Shown: in pieces, positions 51,736 to 60,886 of the stretch | Layout of the letters: each line of letters starts with the position of its first letter | Position numbering within the stretch: the first letter of the stretch is position 1 | Origin: an uncultured Hungatella sp. | GTDB taxonomy: Bacteria > Bacillota > Clostridia > Lachnospirales > Lachnospiraceae | Length of the DNA stretch: 64,000 nt | Reading direction: 5' to 3' | Assembly: GCA_910585435.1 (NCBI GenBank) | Contig: CAJUEJ010000006.1 | Location: forward strand, 1 to 64,000 | The notes under the pieces: model-generated | What the model was told of the DNA's origin: nothing | Seen by the model: only the letters and a program-made list of their open reading frames with translations | Database searches by the model: none | Made by a program: the position numbers and the translations under genes

Positions 51736-53057
51736 ATCATAACCTCTTGTTTCAGCACAGCACCTGTGGACGGGAAAAATTCTCCAAAGCCCATATCCTT
51801 CACCACCACCGCCATGGTTTTCTCATCTAAAAACCCTACCTGTGTCTGAACCCGCACCGTCTTGTCGTCTCTCTGGGGAAAACCGTCCAAAACCAGCTTC
51901 ATTGTCTTCGGCTTCCTGGAATCCAGAGGGATGATGGAAAACTCAAGATAATCCTGGTTATCCAGAATAAAATCCACCGTGCTTTTAGACTCATACCAGC
52001 TGTCCCCTGCCGCTGCCAGCACCAGCTGATTCTCCTTCTCCTGATGCATGACATTGACGCACACCGTCGTATCCAGCCGTCCGTCGCAGATCAGCACATA
52101 AGGGTAGGATGTCTTCCCCCTTGTCAGATCCGCCGCTCTTAAGGCCGCTCCCTGGGAAAATAATGCCGGCTCCACAAAAACCCTTCTTCTGGCACACAAA
52201 AGCTTCATAAACTCCGGCGCCCAGTCCTGATTCTCGAAGCCTTTCCCTGCAAGGAACACAGACGAAAACAACTTTTTCTGAAGGAACCTTTCACCGCAGG
52301 CACAGAGGATTTTATCCGCCAGCTTCATGCCGGAGGGAGAGCTTAAGATATCCAGGCTGAAGCCCTCATCCAGCTTCTCCTTCTCGGCTACCACTGTCAC
52401 GTTCCTTAAGCCTCTCTGCACCTTCATCTCATAGTAGAAAAGCCCTTCCTCAGACAGATCAAACATCCCCACCTGATTGTTCCACATCTCCCGCTTCTGA
52501 TTCAGCACATAGTACAGAAACCCTTCCGTATGGCTGATTATATGAAGCTTTTCCCTGGGAATCTGCAGATAATCCCCGCAGTACATCAGGCAGTCCAGAA
52601 GTCTGGCCTCCACCTCAGGGATGGTGATAACCAGCTGCTCCACCCAGGCGCCCGGACCGAAATCTTCTCCGTCCTGAAATTCCCAGGCAGCTGCCGCATA
52701 CTCACAGGACGTCTCATCCTGCCCCTGCATCTGCGCTCCTGCCTCCTGCTGCTTCATCATCTCCGCCACAGGCAGCATCAGCACCTTATGTAAAAACTGC
52801 ACCAGAATCTCCACGCCTCTGTACTTAACGCCTGAGATAGTTGAGGTTCCGTCCTTTCTCACCAGCTTTAACAGCTTGTCCACGATAACCCCGTCCCCCA
52901 TCAGGGCGCTGGCATAGGCCTCCTCCCCGATGAGCCACACATCCTCCTCTTTCTTCCTGCAGACCACCGTAGGAAAGGCCCAGGTCCTGTCCATCCCCCA
53001 GCAGCTCAGCTTCGTATATCCGTCACACAAATCCAGTCCCAGCTTTAGTCCATCCAT
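51732..53057 (-). CDS. DUF5716-like actin/Hsp70-fold ATPase
   Basis: A 441-residue protein. It starts with KLGLDLCDGYTKLSCWG, resembling the phosphate-1 loop of actin/Hsp70/ParM-like ATPases, and has further blocks IGEEAYASAL and VFLAGKGFENQDWAPEFMKLL that fit that fold. I recall this architecture as DUF5716, found only beside DUF5717 in Clostridia; function is unknown. There is no membrane span. It lies 17 bp after the DUF5717 gene and overlaps the TPR-like gene. Confidence 0.75.
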   Translation of the reverse strand: MDGLKLGLDLCDGYTKLSCWGMDRTWAFPTVVCRKKEEDVWLIGEEAYASALMGDGVIVDKLLKLVRKDGTSTISGVKYRGVEILVQFLHKVLMLPVAEMMKQQEAGAQMQGQDETSCEYAAAAWEFQDGEDFGPGAWVEQLVITIPEVEARLLDCLMYCGDYLQIPREKLHIISHTEGFLYYVLNQKREMWNNQVGMFDLSEEGLFYYEMKVQRGLRNVTVVAEKEKLDEGFSLDILSSPSGMKLADKILCACGERFLQKKLFSSVFLAGKGFENQDWAPEFMKLLCARRRVFVEPALFSQGAALRAADLTRGKTSYPYVLICDGRLDTTVCVNVMHQEKENQLVLAAAGDSWYESKSTVDFILDNQDYLEFSIIPLDSRKPKTMKLVLDGFPQRDDKTVRVQTQVGFLDEKTMAVVVKDMGFGEFFPSTGAVLKQEVMI

Positions 53058-53074
53058 ATCAACCTTTTCTCCAT

Positions 53075-56000
53075 TTACATCAGTCCAAACAGTTCCTCCA
53101 CCACGGCATTCTTCCTGACATACTCCTCCATGGCGTCCCGCAGCCCTGCCTCCTCCTTCAGATTCAGGCAGACAGACATCTGGTTCAGCAGATGAAACCT
53201 GCTCTCCTCCCCGCTCTCCGTCTTTTTGCTGCAGGTTAAGCTGCCCTCTTCCATGAGGACCATGTCCTCGCCTTTTTGCTCAAACACACGGTATTCCATC
53301 ACTTCACCGTCAAACAATACCTCCTGCTTCACAAAAATCCCCTGATAAACCCGTTTCATGTCATTGCTTCGAAACTGCTCCTCCTGGGGCCGTATCCGGA
53401 TCTGCAGATCCACCCTGGAATCCTTTTGCCCGATATACTGGATCATCTCCTTATCCAGAATATCCTCCGGAACACGGACATATCCGGCAAGATCCTTCAT
53501 ATGGGGAAGCACGATGCCCTCTGCCACCAATATATCCACAATGGTCTGGCACAGCTCTCTCTGGCTTTCACTTAATACCGAAAGCCCGACATAATATTTT
53601 GTCAGAGCCAGCAGATAGATGGTCGAAATCTTCTCCTTATCCGCCGTATCGCCAATCATACTTTCCAGATACGCGAAAACCTGATCCTCCGCAGGAATCT
53701 GGCGCATGAAATATTCCGTGCTTTTCATGGTAAAATAAGCCTTCACCAAAAGCTCGCCTGGTTTTTTCCTCTTCATGTACAGGGAAAACACCTTGTCTAT
53801 CTCCCCTGTCTCCCCTGAAAACAGCATCTGCGCCAGAAGCCTCTCCTCCAGATCGTAGGTCTCCACCCGCTCCGACACGCTTTTCATAAGGATCTGATAC
53901 ATCTGCCCCGCTGTCCCGTTAAAATGCTCACACAGGTAATCCAGGATCACACTGTCCGCCTGATCCTGCCTGAATACAGAAAATGCAAGCTTTAAAAGCA
54001 GATCGTCCTGCTCAAACAGCCTGGTCAATATCACATCGGTACACAGCTTCCTGAGATGCCCTCCCGAAATCCTGCACCGGTACTCCCGCAAAATCCCCAG
54101 AGCCTCTTTTATGTAATTTCCGTTTATAAAGGTCTCGCAAAGCTGGGCTCTCTGGCCCTGGGACAAAAGCCTGGTATCCATGGACAGCAAAAAAACCGGC
54201 CTGTCTCCCTCTTTAAACGGCACCTTCTTATAATATTCGATTAAAATCCCTACAAGTATATTCTTGTACAAAGGATGGAGATTCAGCCTTTCAAGGGCCT
54301 GCTCTATAATAGAAAGCCCCTTCTCTGTCAGGTTCTCTGCCTCTTCTCTGCATGCAGCCAGAAGAAGCATGGGATGCTCCGGATACACCTGAAAACACTT
54401 TTTTTCCAGTCCCGGCCTGTCTAACACCTGGGTGGTCACATGGCCCACATCCGTATACCGGTTCCCATAGGCATCCTGAAACAGGATACAGCTTCTGGGC
54501 GAAAATACAGGAACATAGGCCACCCCCTGGTGGACAGGATACACGCCCTCCTCTGTCAGCTCCTCATAGCAGACCACCACCTGCCGCATATTGGGATTCT
54601 TCACCCGGATCCGGTAGGATCGGAGAAGGGAGGGAAGCATCTTCGCTATGGGGACATCCACCATATCCTCATAGATTACCGCATCATAGACCACTGCCAG
54701 GTAACTGTCAATACGGGACTGCAACACCTGCTCCGCCGCAAAACGCCCCATCTCCTTCTGATAATCCCGGTAAATCGGGCTGTCCTCATTTAAATACTGT
54801 ATCACATTGGCATACAGCATGGCCCTGCTGTGATGATCCAGCTCATGGTCATAGGAAAAATATAAAAGCACTTCCCTGGGAATCAGATGGTTATAATCTG
54901 CCGGAAGGGAATAGAGAAAATACTCGTACAGCCTGGTTAAGCTCAGCTGTTCCTCCAGCGCCTTTTCATACCATTTAAAATCCTGTTCCCGCCTGCAGTC
55001 TCCCCGTATCATCAGGCTGCACACTGCCTCCAGAATATCCCTCTGGGGAAAGCATTCATACAGAAGCCGCAGAGTTTTCAGGCACAGCGGCTGAAAGTGC
55101 CGGTTGACAACTGCCAGCTTAGCCGCCTTTACGGCCAGGGTTTCACCTACCAGCCCTCTCCTGACTCCAAAATGCAGCGCCTGCAGCTCAAAGCTTCCTA
55201 TCCCGTACAAAAGCTGGGGCGCATCGTTCCACACAGACAGCGCCTGCTGATACAGAAACGGGCTGTGGCAGCCTTCGCCGTAAAGCACCTTCATCTGTGT
55301 CAGCATCTCCCCCGGATTCTCAAAACAGTACTGATCCTCACACCGGGTATACAGATAAAAAAGAAGATAATCCTCCGGCCAGTCCTGCTGGTACTTTTCC
55401 AGCAGCCGGATAAGAGATTTCATCTTTTCTTCATCCGGCTGAAGCATAAGCAGCACATACTGAAACAGACAGTAATAGCCCGGATGGGTCAGCCGTCCGT
55501 TAAACACATCCTCCTTGCACTCTAAAAGGGCGGACATGGCCTCCTCCCTGTGGCCGGCCGTCTGATGCAGCTCCGCCTCCATCAGGGAAAGCTCCATACA
55601 CGGCCCTCCCGTCATACGAAGCTGTTCCAGCTCTTCGACCATCTGATCCAGCAGGGCAGACGCCTCATGCTTTCCGCTTTCATAGTCAAGACGCAGGGAA
55701 AAATATCTGGCAAACCGGCCGGCCGGCCTCGCCCATCCTTCCTCCCTGCCTTCCGTCCTGGAAACCGGACGGACCGGGGAGGCCAGAAATTTTACTGTTA
55801 CAGTATCGTTCATGGTCTCCAGGGTTATAGTCCCCAGATTCCTCCCGCCGTGAAGGCCTCCCGGACTGATCCGATAAGGGAAACGGCAGACCCCGTCTGT
55901 AAAATCCTCCTCCGTCAGTGTCTTTTTCATAATCTGAATAAAACTTCCATCCACCTGGACAGCTACAGGAAGATATCCCCATCCGATTCTTCGGATCTCA

Positions 56001-56638
56001 ATCTCTCCCTCCTCAACCTGGGAAAGCCCGTAATACTCCCGGCTTAAATCCTTTACCTCCAGCCTCACAGGATCCTTAAGCCGCAGGGCGATAAGGAACT
56101 GCTCCAGCTGCCCGTATCTGTTTCCATGGCCTTTCAGCCCATCATAAACAGCCCTTATATGCATCTGATGCATAAAAGGAACTGACACAAAATCACGGTA
56201 TTCAAAGACCCTTAAGGCCATCTCATAATCCTGCCGGGCCATACTGGCAAAATCCTTAGGCTCTTTTAACTGTTCCAGGGTCCTTCCCGATATTCCCGCG
56301 CCCACACGAAAAGAATAAGGAACCTCTTTTTCTCCTCCATTTGTAACCAGGTAAAAAGTTCCCTCTATCACATCTCCATATTCCAGATATCTGCTGTTAA
56401 TCTCATAACCGATATGGTTTCTCAGGCCTCCAAAAGAACTGACTAATACTTTCACACGAGAATTGGAAGAATATACCAGGCCTTTGCTGTGAAGGCTATT
56501 GTCGCTGGTTATAAATAATTCTTTTCTGATCAATTCCCCGGCCTGTATCTCCTCATCAAACCTTTCCGGCTGAATCGTAAGTGCCGGTTTCTCCATATCT
56601 ACAATGCCTTTTGCCAGGCGGTTAATCCGCTCTCTCAT
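53075..56638 (-). CDS. DUF5717-like giant protein
   Basis: A 1187-residue protein without signal peptide or membrane span. The N-terminal ~330 residues are beta-rich (LTIQPERFDEEIQAGELIRKELF, then GKGLVYSSNSRVKV-type strands), followed by ~850 residues of helical repeats with many Tyr and Leu. It matches what I remember of the DUF5717 family in size and neighbours. The start at 56638 has AGGTG 8 nt upstream; an in-frame start 13 codons earlier has none. It opens a group of four minus-strand genes that ends with the SPOR amidase. Confidence 0.75.
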   Translation of the reverse strand: MRERINRLAKGIVDMEKPALTIQPERFDEEIQAGELIRKELFITSDNSLHSKGLVYSSNSRVKVLVSSFGGLRNHIGYEINSRYLEYGDVIEGTFYLVTNGGEKEVPYSFRVGAGISGRTLEQLKEPKDFASMARQDYEMALRVFEYRDFVSVPFMHQMHIRAVYDGLKGHGNRYGQLEQFLIALRLKDPVRLEVKDLSREYYGLSQVEEGEIEIRRIGWGYLPVAVQVDGSFIQIMKKTLTEEDFTDGVCRFPYRISPGGLHGGRNLGTITLETMNDTVTVKFLASPVRPVSRTEGREEGWARPAGRFARYFSLRLDYESGKHEASALLDQMVEELEQLRMTGGPCMELSLMEAELHQTAGHREEAMSALLECKEDVFNGRLTHPGYYCLFQYVLLMLQPDEEKMKSLIRLLEKYQQDWPEDYLLFYLYTRCEDQYCFENPGEMLTQMKVLYGEGCHSPFLYQQALSVWNDAPQLLYGIGSFELQALHFGVRRGLVGETLAVKAAKLAVVNRHFQPLCLKTLRLLYECFPQRDILEAVCSLMIRGDCRREQDFKWYEKALEEQLSLTRLYEYFLYSLPADYNHLIPREVLLYFSYDHELDHHSRAMLYANVIQYLNEDSPIYRDYQKEMGRFAAEQVLQSRIDSYLAVVYDAVIYEDMVDVPIAKMLPSLLRSYRIRVKNPNMRQVVVCYEELTEEGVYPVHQGVAYVPVFSPRSCILFQDAYGNRYTDVGHVTTQVLDRPGLEKKCFQVYPEHPMLLLAACREEAENLTEKGLSIIEQALERLNLHPLYKNILVGILIEYYKKVPFKEGDRPVFLLSMDTRLLSQGQRAQLCETFINGNYIKEALGILREYRCRISGGHLRKLCTDVILTRLFEQDDLLLKLAFSVFRQDQADSVILDYLCEHFNGTAGQMYQILMKSVSERVETYDLEERLLAQMLFSGETGEIDKVFSLYMKRKKPGELLVKAYFTMKSTEYFMRQIPAEDQVFAYLESMIGDTADKEKISTIYLLALTKYYVGLSVLSESQRELCQTIVDILVAEGIVLPHMKDLAGYVRVPEDILDKEMIQYIGQKDSRVDLQIRIRPQEEQFRSNDMKRVYQGIFVKQEVLFDGEVMEYRVFEQKGEDMVLMEEGSLTCSKKTESGEESRFHLLNQMSVCLNLKEEAGLRDAMEEYVRKNAVVEELFGLM

Positions 56639-56710
56639 GTTTCTTTCACCTATCTCATTGGTCTGTAGCAATACCATACATCATAATTATTTATTCTAAC
56701 ACATTTTCCC

Positions 56711-56739
56711 TTGATTTACTATCCTAAAGTTGGTATGAT
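56711..56739 (+). promoter_or_regulatory. Promoter of the DUF4364 gene
   Basis: -35 TTGATT and -10 TATGAT with a 17-bp spacer, 31 bases before the ATG. Confidence 0.68.
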
Positions 56740-56770
56740 ATAAAAAATAGTTATGATCCGGAGTACAAAA

Positions 56771-57301
56771 ATGCTGACTGAACCAAAGACCTTATACAAA
56801 TTAATGAACCTTTATATGTTAAAAAGGGTGAATATCCCTCTGACCAATTCTCAGCTTACGGACTTTTTCTTAAAACACGAATACGCCCCCTATTTTACCC
56901 TCCAGCAGGTATTAAATGAACTTCTGGAGTCTGGTTTAATCTGCAAGCATGCCAATCACAGCACCACCCGGTACGAGATCACCAGAGAAGGGGAAGAGAC
57001 CCTGGAATTCTTCGGAAAGAATATTTCCCCGGCCATCGTGGAGGACATGGACAATTATCTGAAAGAAAACCAGTTCCGTATCCGCAACGAGGCCGGTATG
57101 ATCTCCGACTACTATAAGTCAACCAACCAGGATTACATCGTACACTGTGAGATCCGTGAAGGAAAGACCGTCCTGCTGGATTTAAGCCTTTCCGTTCCCG
57201 ATCGGGAACAGGCTGAGTCCATGTGCGGCCACTGGGAGCAGAGAAGCCAGGAGATCTATTCCTTTGTTATGAAAACGCTGATGAACAGCTCCGATGGATA
57301 A
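56771..57301 (+). CDS. DUF4364 family protein
   Basis: A 176-residue protein. Residues 10-80 form a winged-helix-like unit (LYKLMNLYMLKRVNIPLTNSQ, then YFTLQQVLNELLESGLI, RYEITREGEETLEFF), and the rest is alpha/beta (YIVHCEIREGKTVLLDLSLSVPDREQA). I know the family as DUF4364, widespread in Clostridia, possibly a regulator. The start at 56771 has GGAG 7 nt upstream. It diverges from the DUF5717 group. Confidence 0.82.
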   Translation: MLTEPKTLYKLMNLYMLKRVNIPLTNSQLTDFFLKHEYAPYFTLQQVLNELLESGLICKHANHSTTRYEITREGEETLEFFGKNISPAIVEDMDNYLKENQFRIRNEAGMISDYYKSTNQDYIVHCEIREGKTVLLDLSLSVPDREQAESMCGHWEQRSQEIYSFVMKTLMNSSDG

Positions 57302-57314
57302 AGGGACAGGCCGC

Positions 57315-58439
57315 CTACTGTTCCTTCCGGAAACGGTTTATCTCATCAGCCAGAAGCCTGACATTGGCAATCAGTGAGTCAAATGTCCCGAACTGATACA
57401 GATTCACTGCCAGAATCCCTATGGGAACCGCCAGGATCATGCCTGAGATCCCCCGCAGCTTAAACCCCAGATACAAAAAGAACAGGGTCGCAAAGGGTGA
57501 AAGCCCCATAGAGTCCCCCACGATCTTAGGCTGGATAATCTGGCGTACAGCCTGGGTCAGCACATACAGAAGGATTAAGCCTGCGGCAAATGCCCACTCC
57601 CCGGATAAAAGCTTTACCAAAGCCCAGGGGAACAGGGCCGTCCCCGTACCAAACAGAGGCAGAAAATCCAAAAAGGCAATCAGCACTGCCAGAATCAATC
57701 CATAGTTGACTCCCAGCACGAGAAATCCCACGGCCAGGATCACCGCCACCACGAACATGATCCGAAACTGCGCCACAAAATACCCGCCTATAAGCCGTTT
57801 CAAATCCTTCTTTAAAAAAATCACATATTCCTGGGCTCCCTTTGGCATCATCTGGCGGACAAACGCCAGGATCTTATCCCTCTCCACAATAAAAAAGTAA
57901 GAAGAAAAAATCACCACAATCGAATTGACCAGGGCCGCCGGGATCCTTTTGGCCACGTTTCCTGCCACGGTCACTGTGGGGAAGGCGATCTTCGAAACCA
58001 GGCCGCCAGCCAGCTCGCCCAGATTATCATTGAACCGGATGAAGGCGTCCTGGACACTGTCAGGCAGACGCTCAAAAAGGCTGGACAAAGTAAGAAGTGC
58101 GCTCTGCACCTCTTCCCTTCCTGCCTCATACATTTCCGGCAAATCCTTAATCAGTCCTGCCATCTCCATAAAAAGCCTGGTTATTAAAAAATATACTGTA
58201 CCTATCACCCCTGCCAGAACCAGCACCACGATAAGCACTGAGCTGTGCCTGCGCACCAGCTTCAGATGCTTCTCCAAAAAACGCACCAGAGGGTTGGCGA
58301 TCATGGCGATACACCAGCCAATGACAAAAGGCATAAAAAATTTCAAAAGCCACGGCCCAACCGTGCAGGCCAGCACAATAGCAGCCGAAGGAATCAAAAT
58401 ATTCAGCAAAATTCTTAAAATCCGTTTTCTGTCTTCCAT
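57315..58439 (-). CDS. AI-2E/YtvI-family membrane protein
   Basis: A 374-residue membrane protein with about eight spans and the family C-terminal lines LGVNYGLILAVLIAFLDFLPLFGTG, PKIVGDSMGLSPF and FLYLGFKLRGISGMILAVPIG. Members export small molecules; the closest in spore formers is the sporulation protein YtvI. GGTGG lies 6 nt before the ATG. It follows hisC after a hairpin. Confidence 0.85.
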   Translation of the reverse strand: MEDRKRILRILLNILIPSAAIVLACTVGPWLLKFFMPFVIGWCIAMIANPLVRFLEKHLKLVRRHSSVLIVVLVLAGVIGTVYFLITRLFMEMAGLIKDLPEMYEAGREEVQSALLTLSSLFERLPDSVQDAFIRFNDNLGELAGGLVSKIAFPTVTVAGNVAKRIPAALVNSIVVIFSSYFFIVERDKILAFVRQMMPKGAQEYVIFLKKDLKRLIGGYFVAQFRIMFVVAVILAVGFLVLGVNYGLILAVLIAFLDFLPLFGTGTALFPWALVKLLSGEWAFAAGLILLYVLTQAVRQIIQPKIVGDSMGLSPFATLFFLYLGFKLRGISGMILAVPIGILAVNLYQFGTFDSLIANVRLLADEINRFRKEQ

Positions 58440-58485
58440 ATGTCACCACCAGCTTCCCAATTTGTTGATATGCAGGCTTTCATAT

Positions 58486-58525
58486 CTTGTTTCGTTGATA
58501 TTTGCCTGATTATCAACGAGACAAG
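58486..58525 (-). terminator. Hairpin at the end of the hisC-like gene
   Basis: 15-base arms, 14 of them matching and one G-U, around a 10-base loop; the left arm on the minus strand includes the stop region of the gene. The T run is weak, so it may stabilise the mRNA more than terminate. Confidence 0.55.
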
Positions 58526-59580
58526 GTGACAAGCCAGGAGGCCAGGAAATCATACACTGCCTCCATCTCATCATCCGTACCTATAGTCACCCGCAGATAC
58601 TCTGATATCCTGGGAGCATTAAAGTGGCGTACATAGATATTTTTCTCTCGCAGAGCCTGTAAAATTTCCTCTGCCTTCCTCTCCTCATGGGTAATGAAAA
58701 GGAAATTGGCGCTGGAGTCTGGGCACTTGAAGCCTAACTCTTTAAACCGGCTTTTAGCCCTCTCTCTGGTATTCACGATCTTTCCCACCGTCTCATAGAA
58801 ATACTCCTTATCCTTTAAGGCCTCCACCCCTGACAGGACAGAGGGCAGATTCATGGTGTAGGAGTTGTAGGAGTACTTTACATTCTCCATGGCCTTAATA
58901 AGAGCCGGAGATCCGAAAGCATATCCGATCCGCATCCCTGCCATGGACCGGGATTTGCTGAAGGTTCCCACTACCAGCAGATTTTCATATCTGTCTAAAA
59001 GCGTCCTGGCAGACACCCCTCCGAAATCAATGTATGCTTCATCCACAATCACCACCACATCCTGGTTGTGATCCAAAATATCCTCCACCTGTTTCAAAGG
59101 CAGGAAGATTCCTGTAGGCGCATTGGGGTTGGGGAAAACCACGCCGCCGTTTTCCTGGTAATAGTCTGCCGGCCTGATGCGAAACTCCCCATCCAGGGCA
59201 GGGGTTTTATAGGGAATCTGAAACAGATCCGCCCACACCGGATAGAAAGAGTAGGTAATGTCCGGAAACAGAATCGGCTTCCCGGAATTAAAAAAGGTCA
59301 TAAACGCCATGGCCAGCACATCATCCGACCCCACTCCCACAAACACCTGGCTGCTGCATAAACCATAAAACTCTGCCAGCCCCTCCACCAAAGCTGACGC
59401 TGCCGGATCCGGATATTTGCGCAGAAGCCGCCCGTCCATTTCCCTTAAGGCCCTTAACACTCCCGGAGCCGGAGGGTAGGGATTTTCATTGGTATTTAAT
59501 TTTATCAGTCCCCTTCCCTGGGGCTGCTCCCCTGGTACATAGGGAACCACTGTGCGTATATTTTTCTCCCATGGTTTCAT
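58513..59580 (-). CDS. hisC: Histidinol-phosphate aminotransferase-like enzyme
   Basis: A 355-residue class I/II PLP aminotransferase of the HisC type: LIKLNTNENPYPPAPGVLRAL, NPNAPTGIFLP, VVIVDEAYIDFGG, and the PLP Lys in FSKSRSMAGMRIGYAFG. No other his genes are near, so it may act on another substrate such as an aromatic or phosphoserine-type compound. The start at 59580 has AGGAG 9 nt upstream. Confidence 0.85.
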   Translation of the reverse strand: MKPWEKNIRTVVPYVPGEQPQGRGLIKLNTNENPYPPAPGVLRALREMDGRLLRKYPDPAASALVEGLAEFYGLCSSQVFVGVGSDDVLAMAFMTFFNSGKPILFPDITYSFYPVWADLFQIPYKTPALDGEFRIRPADYYQENGGVVFPNPNAPTGIFLPLKQVEDILDHNQDVVVIVDEAYIDFGGVSARTLLDRYENLLVVGTFSKSRSMAGMRIGYAFGSPALIKAMENVKYSYNSYTMNLPSVLSGVEALKDKEYFYETVGKIVNTRERAKSRFKELGFKCPDSSANFLFITHEERKAEEILQALREKNIYVRHFNAPRISEYLRVTIGTDDEMEAVYDFLASWLVTLSR

Positions 59581-59603
59581 AGCCTTATTCTCCTCCCTTT
59601 CCA

Positions 59604-60797
59604 TCACTCTGTCAGCCCATACTCCTGTGCCACCTTTTTAAAGGCAGGAAGGGATCGTTCAATCTGTTCATAGGATACACAGTAAGAAATCCTTACATAC
59701 CCGGGACAGGCAAAGGAGCTTCCCGGCACCACCAGAATATTGTGCTTCTTACACGCCTCACAAAACTGCCTCTCATCCTCCTGGGGTGATTTCACGAAGA
59801 GATAGAAGGCGCCCTGGGGCCTGATACAGCTGAATCCGCAGGCAGTCAGCCCTTGGTACAGAAGGTTCCGGTTTTTATCATAGGCTTCAACATTGACAGC
59901 CGCATCCAGACAGCGCCTGATCACTCTCTGCATAAGGGACGGGGCATTGACACAGCCCAGTACCCGGTTGGCGATGGATGCCGCGCCAAATACCCGAGAG
60001 CTGTCCTCCAGCTCATCGGGAATCACAAGATAGCCGATTCTCTCTCCCGGCAGGGACAGGGATTTGCTGTAAGAGTAGCAGACTACTGTATTGTCATAAT
60101 ACTTGGTCACATAGGGAACCTGAACACCGTCATAGGCCAGCTCCCGGTAAGGCTCATCGGAAATCAGGACCATGGTGCTGTGGTATTCCTTCTGCTTCCT
60201 TTCAAGTATATCACCGATGCTTTTAAGAGTCTCTTCCGAGTATACCACCCCTGTAGGGTTATTGGGCGTATTGATAATCACAGCCTTTGTCTTCTCTGTT
60301 ATACGCTTTTCAAACTCCTTAAGATCCGGCTGGAAATCCCTGGTATTAGGTGGTACTGTCACTATTTGTCCGTCATAATTGCGGATATATGCATTGTATT
60401 CCAGAAAATAAGGCGCAAAGACGATGACCTGATCCCCCGGGTTTAACAGGGTTTTCAGGATCACATTCATCCCGCTGGCCGCCCCCACTGTCATCAGCAC
60501 ATTATTCTGATGGAAGCTGGTGTGAAACCGTTTATTTAAAGATCCGGCAATGGCTTCCCTCACATCCTCAAAGCCTGCATTATTCATATACCCATGTACA
60601 AATGTGGACGGCTCCTCAGCCAGGACATCCAAAACAGCCTGCTTCACCTCAGGGGGAGCAGGGACATTGGGGTTTCCCAGGCTGAAGTCATACACATTTT
60701 CTGCCCCGTAGATTGCTGCCATCCGTTTCCCCTCCTCAAACATGGTGCGGATAGCCGAATTGTTTTCCACTAAAGGTTTCATTCTCTCTGATATCAT
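59604..60797 (-). CDS. Class I aminotransferase (AspC-like)
   Basis: A 397-residue PLP aminotransferase: FSLGNPNVPAPPEVKQAV, NTPNNPTGVVYSEE, ISDEPYRELAYDG, and the PLP Lys in SYSKSLSLPGERIGYL. It fits aspartate-type enzymes. It lies 23 bp before the hisC-like gene, so the two are co-transcribed. Confidence 0.9.
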   Translation of the reverse strand: MISERMKPLVENNSAIRTMFEEGKRMAAIYGAENVYDFSLGNPNVPAPPEVKQAVLDVLAEEPSTFVHGYMNNAGFEDVREAIAGSLNKRFHTSFHQNNVLMTVGAASGMNVILKTLLNPGDQVIVFAPYFLEYNAYIRNYDGQIVTVPPNTRDFQPDLKEFEKRITEKTKAVIINTPNNPTGVVYSEETLKSIGDILERKQKEYHSTMVLISDEPYRELAYDGVQVPYVTKYYDNTVVCYSYSKSLSLPGERIGYLVIPDELEDSSRVFGAASIANRVLGCVNAPSLMQRVIRRCLDAAVNVEAYDKNRNLLYQGLTACGFSCIRPQGAFYLFVKSPQEDERQFCEACKKHNILVVPGSSFACPGYVRISYCVSYEQIERSLPAFKKVAQEYGLTE

Positions 60798-60886
60798 TTA
60801 TGTCCTCCATTCTGTCGTCAGAACACTTCCGGAAACTCCCCTGCACCCATCCTTATATCTGATCCTGTGAGATTCCGGACGTATAT

